53,017 nt of DNA from Oligoflexia bacterium (GTDB lineage Bacteria > Bdellovibrionota > Bdellovibrionia > JABDDW01). Made by a program: the position numbers and the translations under genes. Position 1 is the first letter of the stretch; each line of letters begins with the position of its first letter. The notes beneath the pieces were generated by a model, which made no database searches, was not told the DNA's origin, and saw only the letters and a program-made list of their open reading frames with translations. The stretch spans positions 1 to 53,017 of the forward strand of contig JADJXN010000008.1 of the NCBI GenBank assembly GCA_016715815.1, given 5' to 3'. This document shows, one piece after another, positions 42,094 to 51,485 of this stretch.

Positions 42094-43517
42094 TTATGGT
42101 TTAGCGCGCTTTAAAAGCTCTGCCTTGACAGAGCTTAAATCACGGGCCCCGTGCCAACCACCATCAGAGGATGAGCCAAAGCTTTGCCACAAAAAGGGCA
42201 TTGTCATAATAAAGCGTGAGTCAGCCTTTATCATTTCATCATACTTTTTTAAGCTCATTTAAAATTTGTGATTCAGTTTTGGCTGAGTTAATTGGCTTTC
42301 CCACACCTGGAACTGCTATGAGCTTTTGTTTAGAGTGCATAGTTTTTTTAATTTGCTCATAATACCAGGGAATGCTTTTTCCACCACAACTATCAAAACC
42401 TTCATAGCAATCCATGCCAATCCAATCCACAAGCTCAGGGTTAAAAAATGTCCCTCAGTAAAAATGGGGTAGGCCTCAACAAATGCGGTAACGCTTCAGG
42501 CCAATCTATTTTAATAATTCTTGAAAGATGGTTTAACCAGTCTCTTACCCAGTCATAGTGGCGTAAATCTGGAGAATGACCCTAATTGATGTATCCAATA
42601 AGGCTCATCTGCCAAGTAAAAGCCAATAATACTTGTTCCTAAAGGGCTCAAGTTTTTGCCTTAAGGTATGCCAATTTTGTATGTGGTTTGAGACAATATC
42701 ACCATTGCCATCAAAAAACTCCAACGTGTTGAGATAAGTACCTTCATATTTAAATCTTTAGCTGTTTTGGAGCTTTAAAATTAAATCAGGATCTGTTGAG
42801 CCTACTAAAACCACATTAGAAACAGCTGATACTTCTTGAATATAGTTTCCACTTCCAACCCCCCATAGGGCGGAGGCATAAAAGCCTACATATTTTGTTT
42901 GCCAACCACTAGTTGCAACAGGCGGTGTTGGAGGGGGTGGAGGTAAAACATCATTTGGCTTGCAGGTATCTTCTCTTTGCCAGTCTGAATAGGTTTGTGT
43001 TACGCAATCAAATTGACGTCTGCTAATGTAAGAGCCAACATAATTTGCTGGGTAACCAACTTCTTGGCAGGTATTAATAACCACTTGAGGTGGTGGGTTA
43101 GTACACACAGAAGGAGGAGGTGGTGGTTGAGGAGTCTCTTTTTTAACAGAGAAAAAAGCTGATCTTTCTCCCGTGGTGTAGTCAATAATTTGTACCCTTA
43201 ACCCGCTTGATGCAAAAATCTCTTGGACACTAGTATCTGTAATTCTAAAGGTTATTAAGTCTTTTCCTGAGTTTTGATTATTAGCAGTAAACTCCACATT
43301 GTATGTTGCTAAACTAAAAAATGTATTAGGTATAAATAAGATAACTGTATTTGTAGCCTTAAAGTTTTTTCCAGTTAGCCAAATGCAATTATGGTCATCA
43401 CATCCGGAGCCGCCATATTTTCAATAAATGGGCTATGAATTTTAGGTTTGAAAACCGTGCCTCTGCAAAAGTTTAAAAAAATAAATGGAAGAATAAGAAA
43501 GTTAATTTTAACTTCAT
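42094..43517 (-). CDS. Secreted multidomain protein: IPT-like domain, Pro-rich linker, TIM-barrel-like domain (frameshifted)
   Basis: From an ATG at 43517, MKLKLTFLFFHLFF begins a signal peptide. Pieces in three frames then follow in order: GGSGCDDHNCIWLTGKNFKA and ATYNVEFTANNQ (IPT/TIG-like), a Pro run linker (PQPPPPPS) with a Cys pair region, a second linker PPPPPTPP, a barrel start WQTKYVGFYASALWG ... NVVLVGSTDPDL, KDLNMKVLISTRWSF, GFYLADEPYW (candidate acid Glu), ELVDWIGMDCYEGFD and FIMTMPFLWQSFGSSSDGG, to the stop at 42094. At least five shifts. The barrel resembles glycoside-hydrolase clan folds; the family is not certain. Confidence 0.6.
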
Positions 43518-43701
43518 TAAAGACGCCCCTTTGTTTGTTACCCAAAAGAGCTATCGGGAGTGCCTTGCCCAAACTTAAGTCGGGTTAGTTTTGTTAAAAA
43601 GTTAGTCAGAATTCCGGATTTTTTGGTCCGCCTGTCGGACACAAAGATATTTAAAAATAAATATATTTAAGAGCGAAGCTGAACTTGTCTTTGCATAAAA
43701 G

Positions 43702-43768
43702 AAAAGGGCGACCTTGTTGTCGCCCTTTTGGAAACGGAGTTCCCCCTGGCATTTGAAAGGGGGTACTT
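43702..43768 (+). promoter_or_regulatory. Two-hairpin leader that sequesters the Shine-Dalgarno (copy 2)
   Basis: Hairpin 1 is a perfect 11-bp stem, AAAAGGGCGAC (43702-43712) with GTCGCCCTTTT (43719-43729). Hairpin 2 pairs GAGT (43737-43740), mismatch T, CCCCCT (43742-43747) with AGGGGG (43758-43763), mismatch T, ACTT (43765-43768). It ends one base before the ATG at 43769. The T.T mismatch position is the same as in copy 1, and the second pair outside it changes from A-T to G-C on both sides. Confidence 0.72.
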
Positions 43769-43936
43769 ATGAGAACAAAACACCTCATAAGGAAGATTCG
43801 GCGGTATATAATAAAGTATGAGTCTAGTTTTAGAATTTTGTTAATAGCGGCTCGTATTATTATTTACCTATTTTCGATTTTATTGCGTTTTGGGCTTAAG
43901 AGTGAGAGTGTGGGCATTTGTATAACATATGGGTAG
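43769..43936 (+). CDS. Small basic/hydrophobic protein with RNA-structured leader (copy 2)
   Basis: A 55-codon ORF: basic start MRTKHLIRKIRRYIIKYE, then SSFRILLIAARIIIYLFSIL, a hydrophobic helix with spaced Arg, and a short polar tail (KSESVGICITYG). It keeps the plan of the 49-residue ORF at 22613, although only a few residues are identical, so selection seems to act on charge and hydrophobicity. Strong Shine-Dalgarno AAAGGGGG hidden in the leader hairpin. The C-terminal end lies in error-prone sequence and could differ. Confidence 0.6.
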   Translation: MRTKHLIRKIRRYIIKYESSFRILLIAARIIIYLFSILLRFGLKSESVGICITYG

Positions 43937-43967
43937 CTATTGACGGCACAAGCTTCAACAAGGTCGC

Positions 43968-44433
43968 TTATCTTTTTTTTAAAAAAAAGTTTTTTAATAA
44001 AGCCCCCGCCTCCTCAGAGCAAACACCTGATGTAACTTTCGGCGTGTGATTTAATTTTTTATCAAAAAATATTTTATAAATAGATTCAATAGCACCTGCT
44101 TTTGGATCATGCGCTCCAAACACAACCCGATCAATGCGGGAAAGTACAATGGCACCCGCGCACATCACACAAGGCTCTAAAGTTACATAAAGTGTGCTCC
44201 AGTTAAGCGCCAACGATTTCAACCTTTTTGAAGCCCTCACTGATAGCTAAAAGCTCAGCATGGCCTACCGGGTTTTGGGCAGATTCTCGGTTATTAAAGC
44301 CTTTGAAAATTAAAACCGGCTCAACTAAACTTTTCACCAGTTTTAAGGTCCTTTGTCTGAACCACTAATGCCCCAACTGGGACCTCGCCAAGGGCTTGGG
44401 CCTCTTCAGCAGCTTTAAAGCGGTTTCATCCAT
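43968..44433 (-). CDS. tadA: tRNA adenosine deaminase TadA (frameshifted)
   Basis: Converts A34 to inosine in tRNA-Arg(ACG). In reading order on the minus strand: MDETALK, then after a one-base shift AAEEAQALGEVPVGALVV, NNRESAQNPVGHAELLAISEGF (zinc His and catalytic Glu in HAE), and LYVTLEPCVMCAGAIVLSRIDRVVFG (PCxxC zinc ligands), GVCSEEAGALLKNFF. Three or more shifts. Full length about 153 residues. Confidence 0.85.
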
Positions 44434-44478
44434 TTTTGGTCATTTGTCAGACCAAGTGGCTATTATTAGAGGGCTTTG

Positions 44479-44507
44479 TTGACAAAAACAAGGGGCATTG
44501 ATACCTA
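44479..44507 (+). promoter_or_regulatory. Possible promoter of the rpsU-yqeY-dnaG-rpoD operon
   Basis: TTGACA at 44479-44484 is a perfect -35. At the proper 17-base distance the sequence is TACCTA, a weak -10; base errors in this part of the window may hide the true box. It lies about 70 bases before rpsU. Confidence 0.35.
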
Positions 44508-44551
44508 TCAGTGTTTAAATTTATTATGAGAGGCGGAGTGAATTTTTTAAA

Positions 44552-44747
44552 ACGCCAGGTGTAAAAATTAGAGAAGGTGAAAGCTTTGAAGGAGCTTTAA
44601 GACGCTTTAAAAAGCAAGTTGAAAAAGGAAGGCATTTGTCTGAGGTTAAAAAAACGCGAACATATGAAAAACCCAGCGTAAGACTTAAAAGAAGTCTATT
44701 GCGGCTCGTAAGAGAAATTTAAAAAAGGGAAGAAATCGGAGTACTAA
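44552..44747 (+). CDS. rpsU: Ribosomal protein S21 (frameshifted)
   Basis: Small 30S protein needed for initiation. PGVKIREGESFEGALRRFKK, QVEKGRHLSEVKKTRTYEKPSVRLKR, then in another frame KSIAARKRNLKKG give the complete S21 sequence. The codon before PGVK is ACG where ATG is expected. One base is missing in the AAAAGAAGTC at about 44688. The stop is at 44745-44747 in one further frame. Confidence 0.88.
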
Positions 44748-44750
44748 AAG

Positions 44751-45242
44751 GTGTCTTTTAAAGCTAAAAATGATGGAAGATTTAAAAGCCGCCATGAAAA
44801 GTGGCGACAAGATAAAGCTTTCAACCATAAGAATGGTTCAATCAGCAGTTAAAAACAAAGAGATCGATGAGAGAGTAAAAGCAGCTGACCCCAATGATGA
44901 TAAACGTACTGAAGACCAAAAAGCTGATGAGCTTATTATTTCAGTGCTAAAAACTTTGGTAAAGCAGCGCAAAGATTCTATTGAGCAGTTGTAGCCGTGT
45001 AGTGGGCGCCAAGATTTGGCCGACCGAAGAAGAGGAGTAGAACTTAAAATAATGAGAGTCTTACCTCCCTCAAATGATGTCCAAAGAACAAGTTGAGGCC
45101 CTTGTGGCTCAGCCATTACTGAAACAAAAGCAAGCCCAGCAAAAAAGATATGGGTCTTGTAATGAAAGCAGTTATGGCAAAAGCTCAAGGCATGGCTGAT
45201 GGTAAACCCATCAGCGAAGTGGTTAAGTCTAAGCTAAGTTAA
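44751..45242 (+). CDS. yqeY: GatB/YqeY-domain protein (frameshifted)
   Basis: Protein of about 150 residues related to the tail domain of the amidotransferase GatB. It begins GTG TCT TTT AAA GCT AAA, then after one extra A at about 44769 MMEDLKAAMKSGDKIKLSTI, VKNKEIDER, LIISVLKTLVKQRKDSIEQ. Later pieces (VYLPQMMSKEQVEALVAQAI, AKDMGLVMKAVMAKAQGMAD, GKPISEVVKSKLS-stop) lie in other frames. Its place between rpsU and dnaG is the classic arrangement. Confidence 0.85.
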
Positions 45243-45262
45243 TAACAATTTATGGGGGCTTT

Positions 45263-47076
45263 TTGAAGTTTCAGGCCGACTTTATTGATAAAGTCCAGAG
45301 ACGCCAATGACATTGTAAGTGCCTTGGTGATGTTGTTGAGCTGTCTCCCACTCAGGCTCAAGCCTTCAAGGCCTTTGCTCCTTTCCGGGCCATGCTGAAC
45401 GCACGCCTAGTTTTTTTGTCAGTGAGCCAAAACAAGTTTACCACTGCTTTGGTTGTGAAAAATCGGGCAATGTATTTAGCTTTTTATGATGGATTACCAC
45501 GGAATGGATTTTGTGCAATCAGTGGAGGTCCTTTTGAAACCGTGCTGAATTCCTATTCCCAAGATTGAATAAAAAAAGAAGACCAAGAAAAAAAAAATGA
45601 GATTAAAACCTTTTTAAACTTAATAAATATGTAGCTTCTTATTTTATAAAAACCTAAAAACAAAAAAAAGATCATCCCATTTGGCAATACATTAAAAAAA
45701 AAAAAAATTTAAGTGAAGAAGTTTTAGAGGATTTTAAAATCGGCTTTGCTCCAAATTTCTTGGTCAACTTTGAGTGAGATTTTTAAAAAAACAAAAAGCT
45801 CTTTAGCACTTTGTGAAAAACTAGGCCTAGAAGAAAATAAAAAAAAAAAACAAACCAAGAACATTTTGATATTTTTAGAAACCGTTTGATGTTTCCTATT
45901 ATTTTCAGTTTCAGAAAATGTTTTATGGTTTTGGTGGGCGCAGTATTGACGAAAATGAACAGCCAAAATATTTAAATTCTCCTGAGACCCTGTTTTAACA
46001 AAAGTAAAACGCTTTTACGGGGTATATGCCACGGCCAAATACATTAGAGCGGAAAAGAAGTTATATTGGTTGAAGGTTATATGGATTTAATTTCTCTTTA
46101 CCAATTTGGAATTAAAAATGTGGTAGCAACTTTTTTAAGGCATTGCATTTACCCATGAGCATGCTAGAGCCATCAAAAAAACTTTGTAATAAAGTTACTG
46201 TTTTATTTGATAGTGATGAGGCCGGCCAAATTGCAGCTACAAAGAGCATTGCCGTTTTTTTTAGGAATATTAATTTTATCCAAATGTCAGTATTAACTGG
46301 TGCAAAGACCCTAGATGAATACATTAGGATTACATGGGGCCGAAAAATTTAAACAAGCACTAAATTAGCCCCGACCACTTTAGTGTTGTCTTTTTTAACT
46401 AGCATGATGAGGGGATTTCAAGGGCGAGCCACTGATAAGAAAGAAGTTTTAAAGCCAGATTGAGCCATTTTTTAGATCGTGTAAAGGATCAACAGTTAAG
46501 AAGTCTTTACTTACAAGAAACGGCAGACAGGCTCGTAATCTTGACCCCAACATAATAACTCATGCCAGCCCCGTGAAGCGTGCCCAAGGTTATTGAAAAT
46601 ACAAAGAAAAAATGAAAAAGTTTAATAAATCTATCTGAAATACCCAAAGAAGAAAATTGTTGGATTCAATATATGCTAGTAGAACAAGAGTACTTAGAGC
46701 GTGGTTCGGGATACTGGAGGACCTCTAATTAGCAGTTTTTATTAGCCCAATAACTCGGGAGCTGGCTCAAAGTATAATTGAAAAAAAAATATTGTCAGAA
46801 CCCAAGTGATTTTGATAGATTAGCTGCTTCTCTATTGGGTACTGCGCAAGGCGATACTTAAGGACTTGATTGCGCTTTTTGTAGAGGATCGTTCTAAAGA
46901 TAAAGACGAGGAAGAAAGGTTGTAAGTGATTGCATACTACAAGTGAGCAAGCGTTTGAAAATTAAGGCAAAGGAAATTTTAAGCCAAATAAAAACTGGCC
47001 AAGTAAATGTTCTAAAAAAGTTGCGGATTATTTTGAACTGAGGAAAGAACAAAAAAGGACCTCAAAGGAGGATAAC
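45263..47076 (+). CDS. dnaG: DNA primase DnaG (heavily frameshifted)
   Basis: Makes RNA primers at the replication fork. Start TTG at 45263 after GGGGG: KFQADFIDKV. The zinc finger CPFPGHAERTPSFFVSE..VYHCFGCEKSGNVF is clear near 45375-45490. TOPRIM pieces are YGVYATAKYIR, ILVEGYMDLISLYQFGIKNV and GIAFTHEHARAIKK, then VTVLFDSDEAGQIAATKSI (DxD metal site) at 46196-46250. C-terminal text ends near KVADYFELRKEQKRTSKE. More than ten shifts. Total span fits about 600 residues. The end is approximate. Confidence 0.85.
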
Positions 47077-47082
47077 ACGAAC

Positions 47083-49134
47083 ATGACAAAAGAAAAAAAA
47101 AACAAAAACCCCCTTAAAAAAAAAAAGCCCGCTAAAAAAGTTGTGGCTAAAAGTGCAAAGGCCCCTAAAGTAAAGGCTGGCTATTAAGTATTGGTAAGCT
47201 TGCATCAAAAAAAGTGCAAGCCTCAGTGTGGCAGTGTCAAAAGCAAAAAAGCCTGCAGTTATTATTGAGGAAAAAAAGTAGTTATTCAAGAAATTTGGTT
47301 ATCACTGGGAAGCAGAGGTGCAACCAAAGCGAGCCAGAAAGACCACCCTTCAAAAAAGAATTATTTTGAAAAATACAAAGTGAAATTAAACGTTTTATTG
47401 CTCTTGGTTCCACCCGCGGGTTTGCAACTTTTGAAGAAACAAACGATTTATTGCCTCCTGAAATCACATCCCTGAGCTTATTGAAATTTTAATGACTGCT
47501 ATTGAAGAAAGTAACATCAAACTTGTAGATGGCACTAAAAAAAAAACAAAAGGTGGAAAAGACGAAGAGTTTTTAAGCGAGCCAAGTGAATCTTCAGACT
47601 CCGATGAGGATGAAGACGAAGAAGAGGAAGAGGCAGAAAGTACTGATGCCGCCGGAAAGGCAATGACCCTGTTAGGCCTTTTTTTAAGAAAAATGGGTAG
47701 TGTGAGCCTTCCCTTTATGTACCGGGAAGGCGAAGTGAGAAATCGCTAAAAGATTGAAGAGGGCGAGCTAGAAATTTTAAAGTTATTTTAAGCTCTCCTC
47801 TCTGGAACCTGTGAAATTATAAACATTGCGATGGACTTAATGCCGCCGGCAGAATTAAAGTAAAAAGTATTTTCACATCTTGAAGACGAAGACACAACCC
47901 ATGATGAAAAGATATATTGAAAAATTCATTCTTTAATTGGCCATGTTAAAACTATAAAAAAGAAATCTACAAAAATATTTTGAGCAGCTTAACAAGCTGG
48001 GCCTTGCCATTGCGGTAAAAAGATAAAAATTTACGCCGAGCTTGATAAAAGAAAGGCTGAAGTTTTAAAAATTTCAAGACGCGTAAGCTTTAACCGGCAA
48101 ACCATTGACCGTATTGTTATTAAATTTAAAAACCTTGTTAGCCGCCTTAATTACCTTCACGGGCAAATCTAAAACAGGTGCGACAAAAGCAAGTTATAGA
48201 TTTTAAAGCACTTCTTGAGCTTCAAAAAAGGAATGCAAGAAAACCCAAAGACAGATCAAAGCTTCTTAGAGATACAAACATGACCTTGAACCCTTGAGGT
48301 TTGGTTGAGCAGCCTGCAACCTCAAGCAAGAATTGACCGCGTCGTTGAAGAAGCAAGAGATGCACTATGGTTGGAGTTAAGGAACCTACTGGGGCATTGA
48401 AGGGGAAGAGAAAAGCTGATAAAGCAAAGCAGAACTTGTTGAAGCAAAACTTACGTTTAGTGGTGAGTATTGCTAAAAAGTATACCAACCGCGGGTTACA
48501 GTTTTTAGATTTAATTCAAGAGGGTAACGATGGTCTTCTGATGGCGGTTGATAAGTTTGAATACCGTCGAGAAGTTACAAGTTTTCAACCTATGCAACTT
48601 GGTGGATCCGCCAAGCGATTACAAGAGCTATTGCAGACCAGGCCAGAACCATTCGTATACCGGTTCACAGAGACAATTAACAAGCTTATTCTGGCATCAC
48701 GTTATTTAGTACAAGAATTGGGCGCGAAACCAACATCTGAGGAAATTGCTGAAAAAGATGGAAATGCCCATTGAAAGAAGTTAGAAAAGTTTTAAAAATA
48801 GCAAAGAGCCAATTAGTCTTGAGACTCCTGTCGGTGAAGAAGAGAGCCATTTGAGGGATTTTATTGAGGATAAAAAGTTATAATTCCTGCAGAGCCATTA
48901 TTAACTTTGTTGAGAGAGCAAACAAGACGGAGTCATTGCAACTTTGACTCCCGTGAGGAGAAAGTATTAAAATGCGTTTTGGCATAAGTGAAGAAAAAGT
49001 GACAAGGACCTTGAAGAGGTTGGACAGGATTTTAACGTAACTAGGGAGCGTATTAGACAAATTGAAGCTAAAGCACTAGAAAATTGCGTCTACCCAAGCC
49101 GTCTGCTAAAAAGCTCAAAGCTTTATATAGATAA
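47083..49134 (+). CDS. rpoD: Primary sigma factor RpoD (heavily frameshifted)
   Basis: Housekeeping sigma70. ATG at 47083 with AAAGGAGG upstream. A Lys-rich start (MTKEKK, PAKKVVAKSAKAPKVK) precedes region 1.1 (FATFEETNDLLPPE, LIEILMTAIEESNIKLVDG) and an acidic block (DSDEDEDEEEEEAE). Region 1.2 (FLRKMGSVSL..REGEV), region 2 (QNLRLVVSIAKKYTNRGLQF, LDLIQEGNDGLLMAVDKFEY), region 3 (ETINKLI, LGAKPTSEEIAE) and region 4 (TLTPREEKVLKMRFGI, NVTRERIRQIEAKALE) follow in order. The long Lys-rich N-terminus is notable. At least ten shifts. Confidence 0.9.
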
Positions 49135-49180
49135 ATACAGAAGAATAAATAAACTTTCTTGATAATTGTTTAAAACAAAA

Positions 49181-49251
49181 GGGCCTATAGCTCAGCTGGT
49201 TAGAGCTCCGGCCCATAACCGGGCAGTCCCAGGTTCAACTTGGTGGGCCCA
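49181..49251 (+). tRNA. tRNA with CAU anticodon (Met or Ile2), imperfect
   Basis: Acceptor GGGCCTA pairs with TGGGCCC; D arm TAGCTCAGCTGGTTAGAGC; anticodon loop reads CCCATAA with CAT, but position 33 is C, not the universal T. The T arm AGGTTCAACTTGG is one or two bases short. It is 71 nt instead of 74. These defects fit missing bases like those in the neighbouring genes. No encoded CCA. I cannot separate elongator Met from Ile2. Confidence 0.75.
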
Positions 49252-49261
49252 ATGCGAACCA

Positions 49262-49327
49262 CTCTGATATCTGATATCCGATATCATATCTGATATCGGA
49301 ATGTTCTCCGGGCACGGAGTATCAGAG
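49262..49327. other. 66-nt branched palindrome (three-way junction) after the tRNA
   Basis: Outer stem CTCTGATA (49262-49269) with TATCAGAG (49320-49327) encloses two hairpins: CCGATATCA-tatc-TGATATCGG (49278-49299) and CTCCG-ggca-CGGAG (49306-49319), the second abutting the outer stem. GATATC occurs four times. It begins 11 bases after the tRNA. It has no long T run, so it is not a plain terminator. Confidence 0.6.
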
Positions 49328-49364
49328 TTCTGGATGGGATTTTGAAAACTAAATAAGAGCGTTT

Positions 49365-50051
49365 ATGCAAGTGCAAAGAACTCAAAAACTGGCAGAATTT
49401 CAAAGTTTGATTTAAAAAATTCAAGCAGCACAGAAAGTTTCTTTATTCCCCTTGATTTAAAAAACCTAGAATCAGAAACTTCTAGTTATTACCACAAAAT
49501 ATGAATCATTACAGTGGCACATCAGCGATTTAGATAAGCAAAGATTAGATTATGTTAATGCCATACAATCAGATACAAAACTGGCAAAAGAGCTTGAAGT
49601 AAAAATCCCTTCAATTTTGGGGTAGGCATAAAGAGTATCATTTCACCCAAGCACATAGATAAATTAAAAAACTTTGCAAGATCGTAACGTTGAAATTGAA
49701 AAATTGATTCTCAAAAATTTGAACTTGGTGTTGAGCTTTCAAAATTAAAGAAAATAAAGAAAACCTTGAGGCTCTTTTTAAAAGACAAGAAAAACGCCCT
49801 TGAAATTGTTGTGTGACAAGACAGCAGGAAATATGAGGTAGCAACAAAAAGAAAGAAGAATTTAAAAAAATATTTCCTAGCATTTTGCAAAACAAGAGAA
49901 TTAGCTCTATATATTGGGTCATGGCGTGGGAGTGCTAAAGATCAAAAGATGCAGCTCTTGCGATGTGTTAATTCCCCCACAAATGTTTGTTAAACCACAA
50001 AAGGGTGAGGAAATTTTAGGGGAGTGTCACATTTGTATGAGAATTCTCTGA
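49365..50051 (+). CDS. Coiled-coil zinc-ribbon protein (COG1579 type), frameshifted
   Basis: MQVQRTQKLAEFQSL opens a Lys/Glu/Leu/Gln-rich coiled coil (WHISDLDKQRLDYVNAIQS, TKLAKELEVKIPSI) in several frames. The end is a zinc ribbon, CSSCDVLIPPQMFVK then GEEILGECHICMRIL (two CxxC pairs), at about 49953-50048. The order coil plus C4 ribbon is that of the COG1579 family. Function is not well known; it sits between rpoD/tRNA and RNase HI. Confidence 0.75.
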
Positions 50052-50066
50052 CAAGCCCCCTCTTCA

Positions 50067-50487
50067 ATGAGTAAACTTAAACACCTGAGCAAGTTATTGT
50101 TTACCGATGGAGCCAGCCGCGGCAATCCCGGGCCTACTCTTGCCGGTTTTGTGATTACCAATCTTAAAGGGGATATTTTATTAGAGATGCTTGCTGAAAG
50201 ATTAGGTGAGCGGACCAATAACTATGCTGAGTATATGGGAATGTTATAGTGGCCTTAAATGTATGCAAAAAAGCGGGTGTTAAAAGACTAATTCTTAAAG
50301 CAGATTCCCTGTTAATGGTTTCTCGCCAAATGATTGGCGAATATAAGGTAAAGCTGAGGGATTATTCCATTATTTGCAAAAGCCAATGAACTGGTTTTGG
50401 CGTTCTAAGATGGTTAAATTTGAGTATATACCGCGTGAGCAAAATAAAATTGCGGATAAGCTTGCCAACCAAGCCTTAGATGGTTAA
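50067..50487 (+). CDS. Ribonuclease HI family protein (frameshifted)
   Basis: Degrades RNA in RNA-DNA hybrids. Frame 1: LFTDGASRGNPGPTLAGFVI (first catalytic Asp), LGERTNNYAEYMG (Glu). After a shift near 50248: LKCMQKSGVKRLILKADSLL (Asp) and MVSRQMIGEYKVK, then PREQNKIADKLANQALDG-stop with the last Asp. Read through, about 138 residues. The NPGP and REQN motifs fit the plant/archaeal-like RnhA type. Confidence 0.85.
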
Positions 50488-50514
50488 TTGTTGTTGGTTA
50501 ATTTTGGAGGTCAA

Positions 50515-51070
50515 ATGAAAGTTTTAATATTTATACTAGCAGTTTTATTTTCATTTCACCTTTTGCTCAGGCTAATAAAGAGGATCGAGTAATAGGTCTC
50601 TTACCACGCTCATTTATTCCTCCTGGGAAAAGAGAGCTTAATTTAAAGGAGAACTACAGCAGCAGCCAAACCTTTTTGCTTGTCAATTTACGCTTAATTA
50701 CAGTGAGGTGGGAGCTACCGGCCACAGCCCCATATAGAGAAGTATCTGCAAGCTTATCTGCTCAAAACTACACTCCTTTTCTAAAATTGATTTACATTAA
50801 CGCCCTTAAACTTCTAACAGGGTTTTAATAATTGAATCTAATGCGCAAAAGTAGAATTGTGCGCCTTAAAAGGGCAAAATAACCAATATGCACCAGTAGA
50901 AAGAGCGACCATTGATATTCTTAAAGCCCAACGGGTAAGATATTAGAGCGTATACATTCTAGTAGAACTTTGCAAGATTTTTCTGGCTATTCCAAACACA
51001 CTGAGCTAACTTGCGGTTCTAAGCAAATTAAAATAACCTCGTTGTCCCTATTTCAAATTTTTTTATATAC
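50515..51070 (+). CDS. Exported protein of unknown function (frameshifted)
   Basis: ATG at 50515 after TTGGAGG. MKVLIFILAVLFSF begins a signal peptide that, after a one-base shift, ends in AQANKEDRVIGLLPRSFIPP. Later pieces are ELNLKENYSSSQTFLLVNLR, APVERATIDILKAQRV and TLQDFSGYSKHTEL. The end is approximate, somewhere before rnpB. No known domain recognised. Confidence 0.5.
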
Positions 51071-51082
51071 AAAGAACAATTT

Positions 51083-51400
51083 AAGTTTTACGGGCAATTG
51101 CCGATGCAATAACTAGCGTTTGAGGAAAGTCCGGACTCCACAGAGCAGTGCAGGGCAATGGCCCCCATCTAAGATGAGGAAAAATGGAACAGAGAATGTC
51201 CTGAGGGAATGATTTTAAACGGAAACGGGAGCTTTTAGGGAGCTAAGGAGTGAAACAGCCAAACTCTGCACGGTGCAAGATCAAATAGGGAAGTGAGTGG
51301 CTCGCTTAAGACTTCCGGGTAAGATCGCTTGAGGGCGAAGCAATTTGCCTCCCCAGAGGAATGATTGCCGATAGTAGAATCGGCTTATAGTGAAACTTAG
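51083..51400 (+). ncRNA. rnpB: RNase P RNA (bacterial type A)
   Basis: Catalytic RNA of RNase P. The universal 5' core is GAGGAAAGTCCGGACTCC (from about 51121); GAAACAGCC, GGTGCAAGATCAAATAGG and CTTGAGG..AATTTGCC follow; the 3' core is GATAGTAGAATCGGCTTATAG. P1 pairs AAGTTTTAC at the start with GTGAAACTT at the end. At about 318 nt it is short for type A; missing bases as elsewhere in this region may account for part. Terminator directly downstream. Confidence 0.93.
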
Positions 51401-51408
51401 GTTGAATT

Positions 51409-51442
51409 GCGGGTGGTAGAGCCTAAAGACACCCGCTTTTTT
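51409..51442 (+). terminator. Intrinsic terminator of rnpB
   Basis: GCGGGTG (51409-51415), 14-base loop, CACCCGC (51430-51436), then TTTTTT. A textbook terminator nine bases after the rnpB end. Confidence 0.85.
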
Positions 51443-51485
51443 GCGCTAGCCGTTTAAGTACTAAAATTTTATTACAGGGGATTTC

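Noticed and set aside
47492..47749. Acidic protein as a separate gene
   Set aside because: It is the region 1.1-1.2 part of RpoD (TAIEESNIKLVDG then LFLRKMGSV), cut off by frameshifts.
44552..49134. Reading rpsU, yqeY, dnaG and rpoD as pseudogenes
   Set aside because: All motifs are present in order and only one- or two-base shifts separate them. Loss of all of these genes is not compatible with life, so errors are the simpler explanation.
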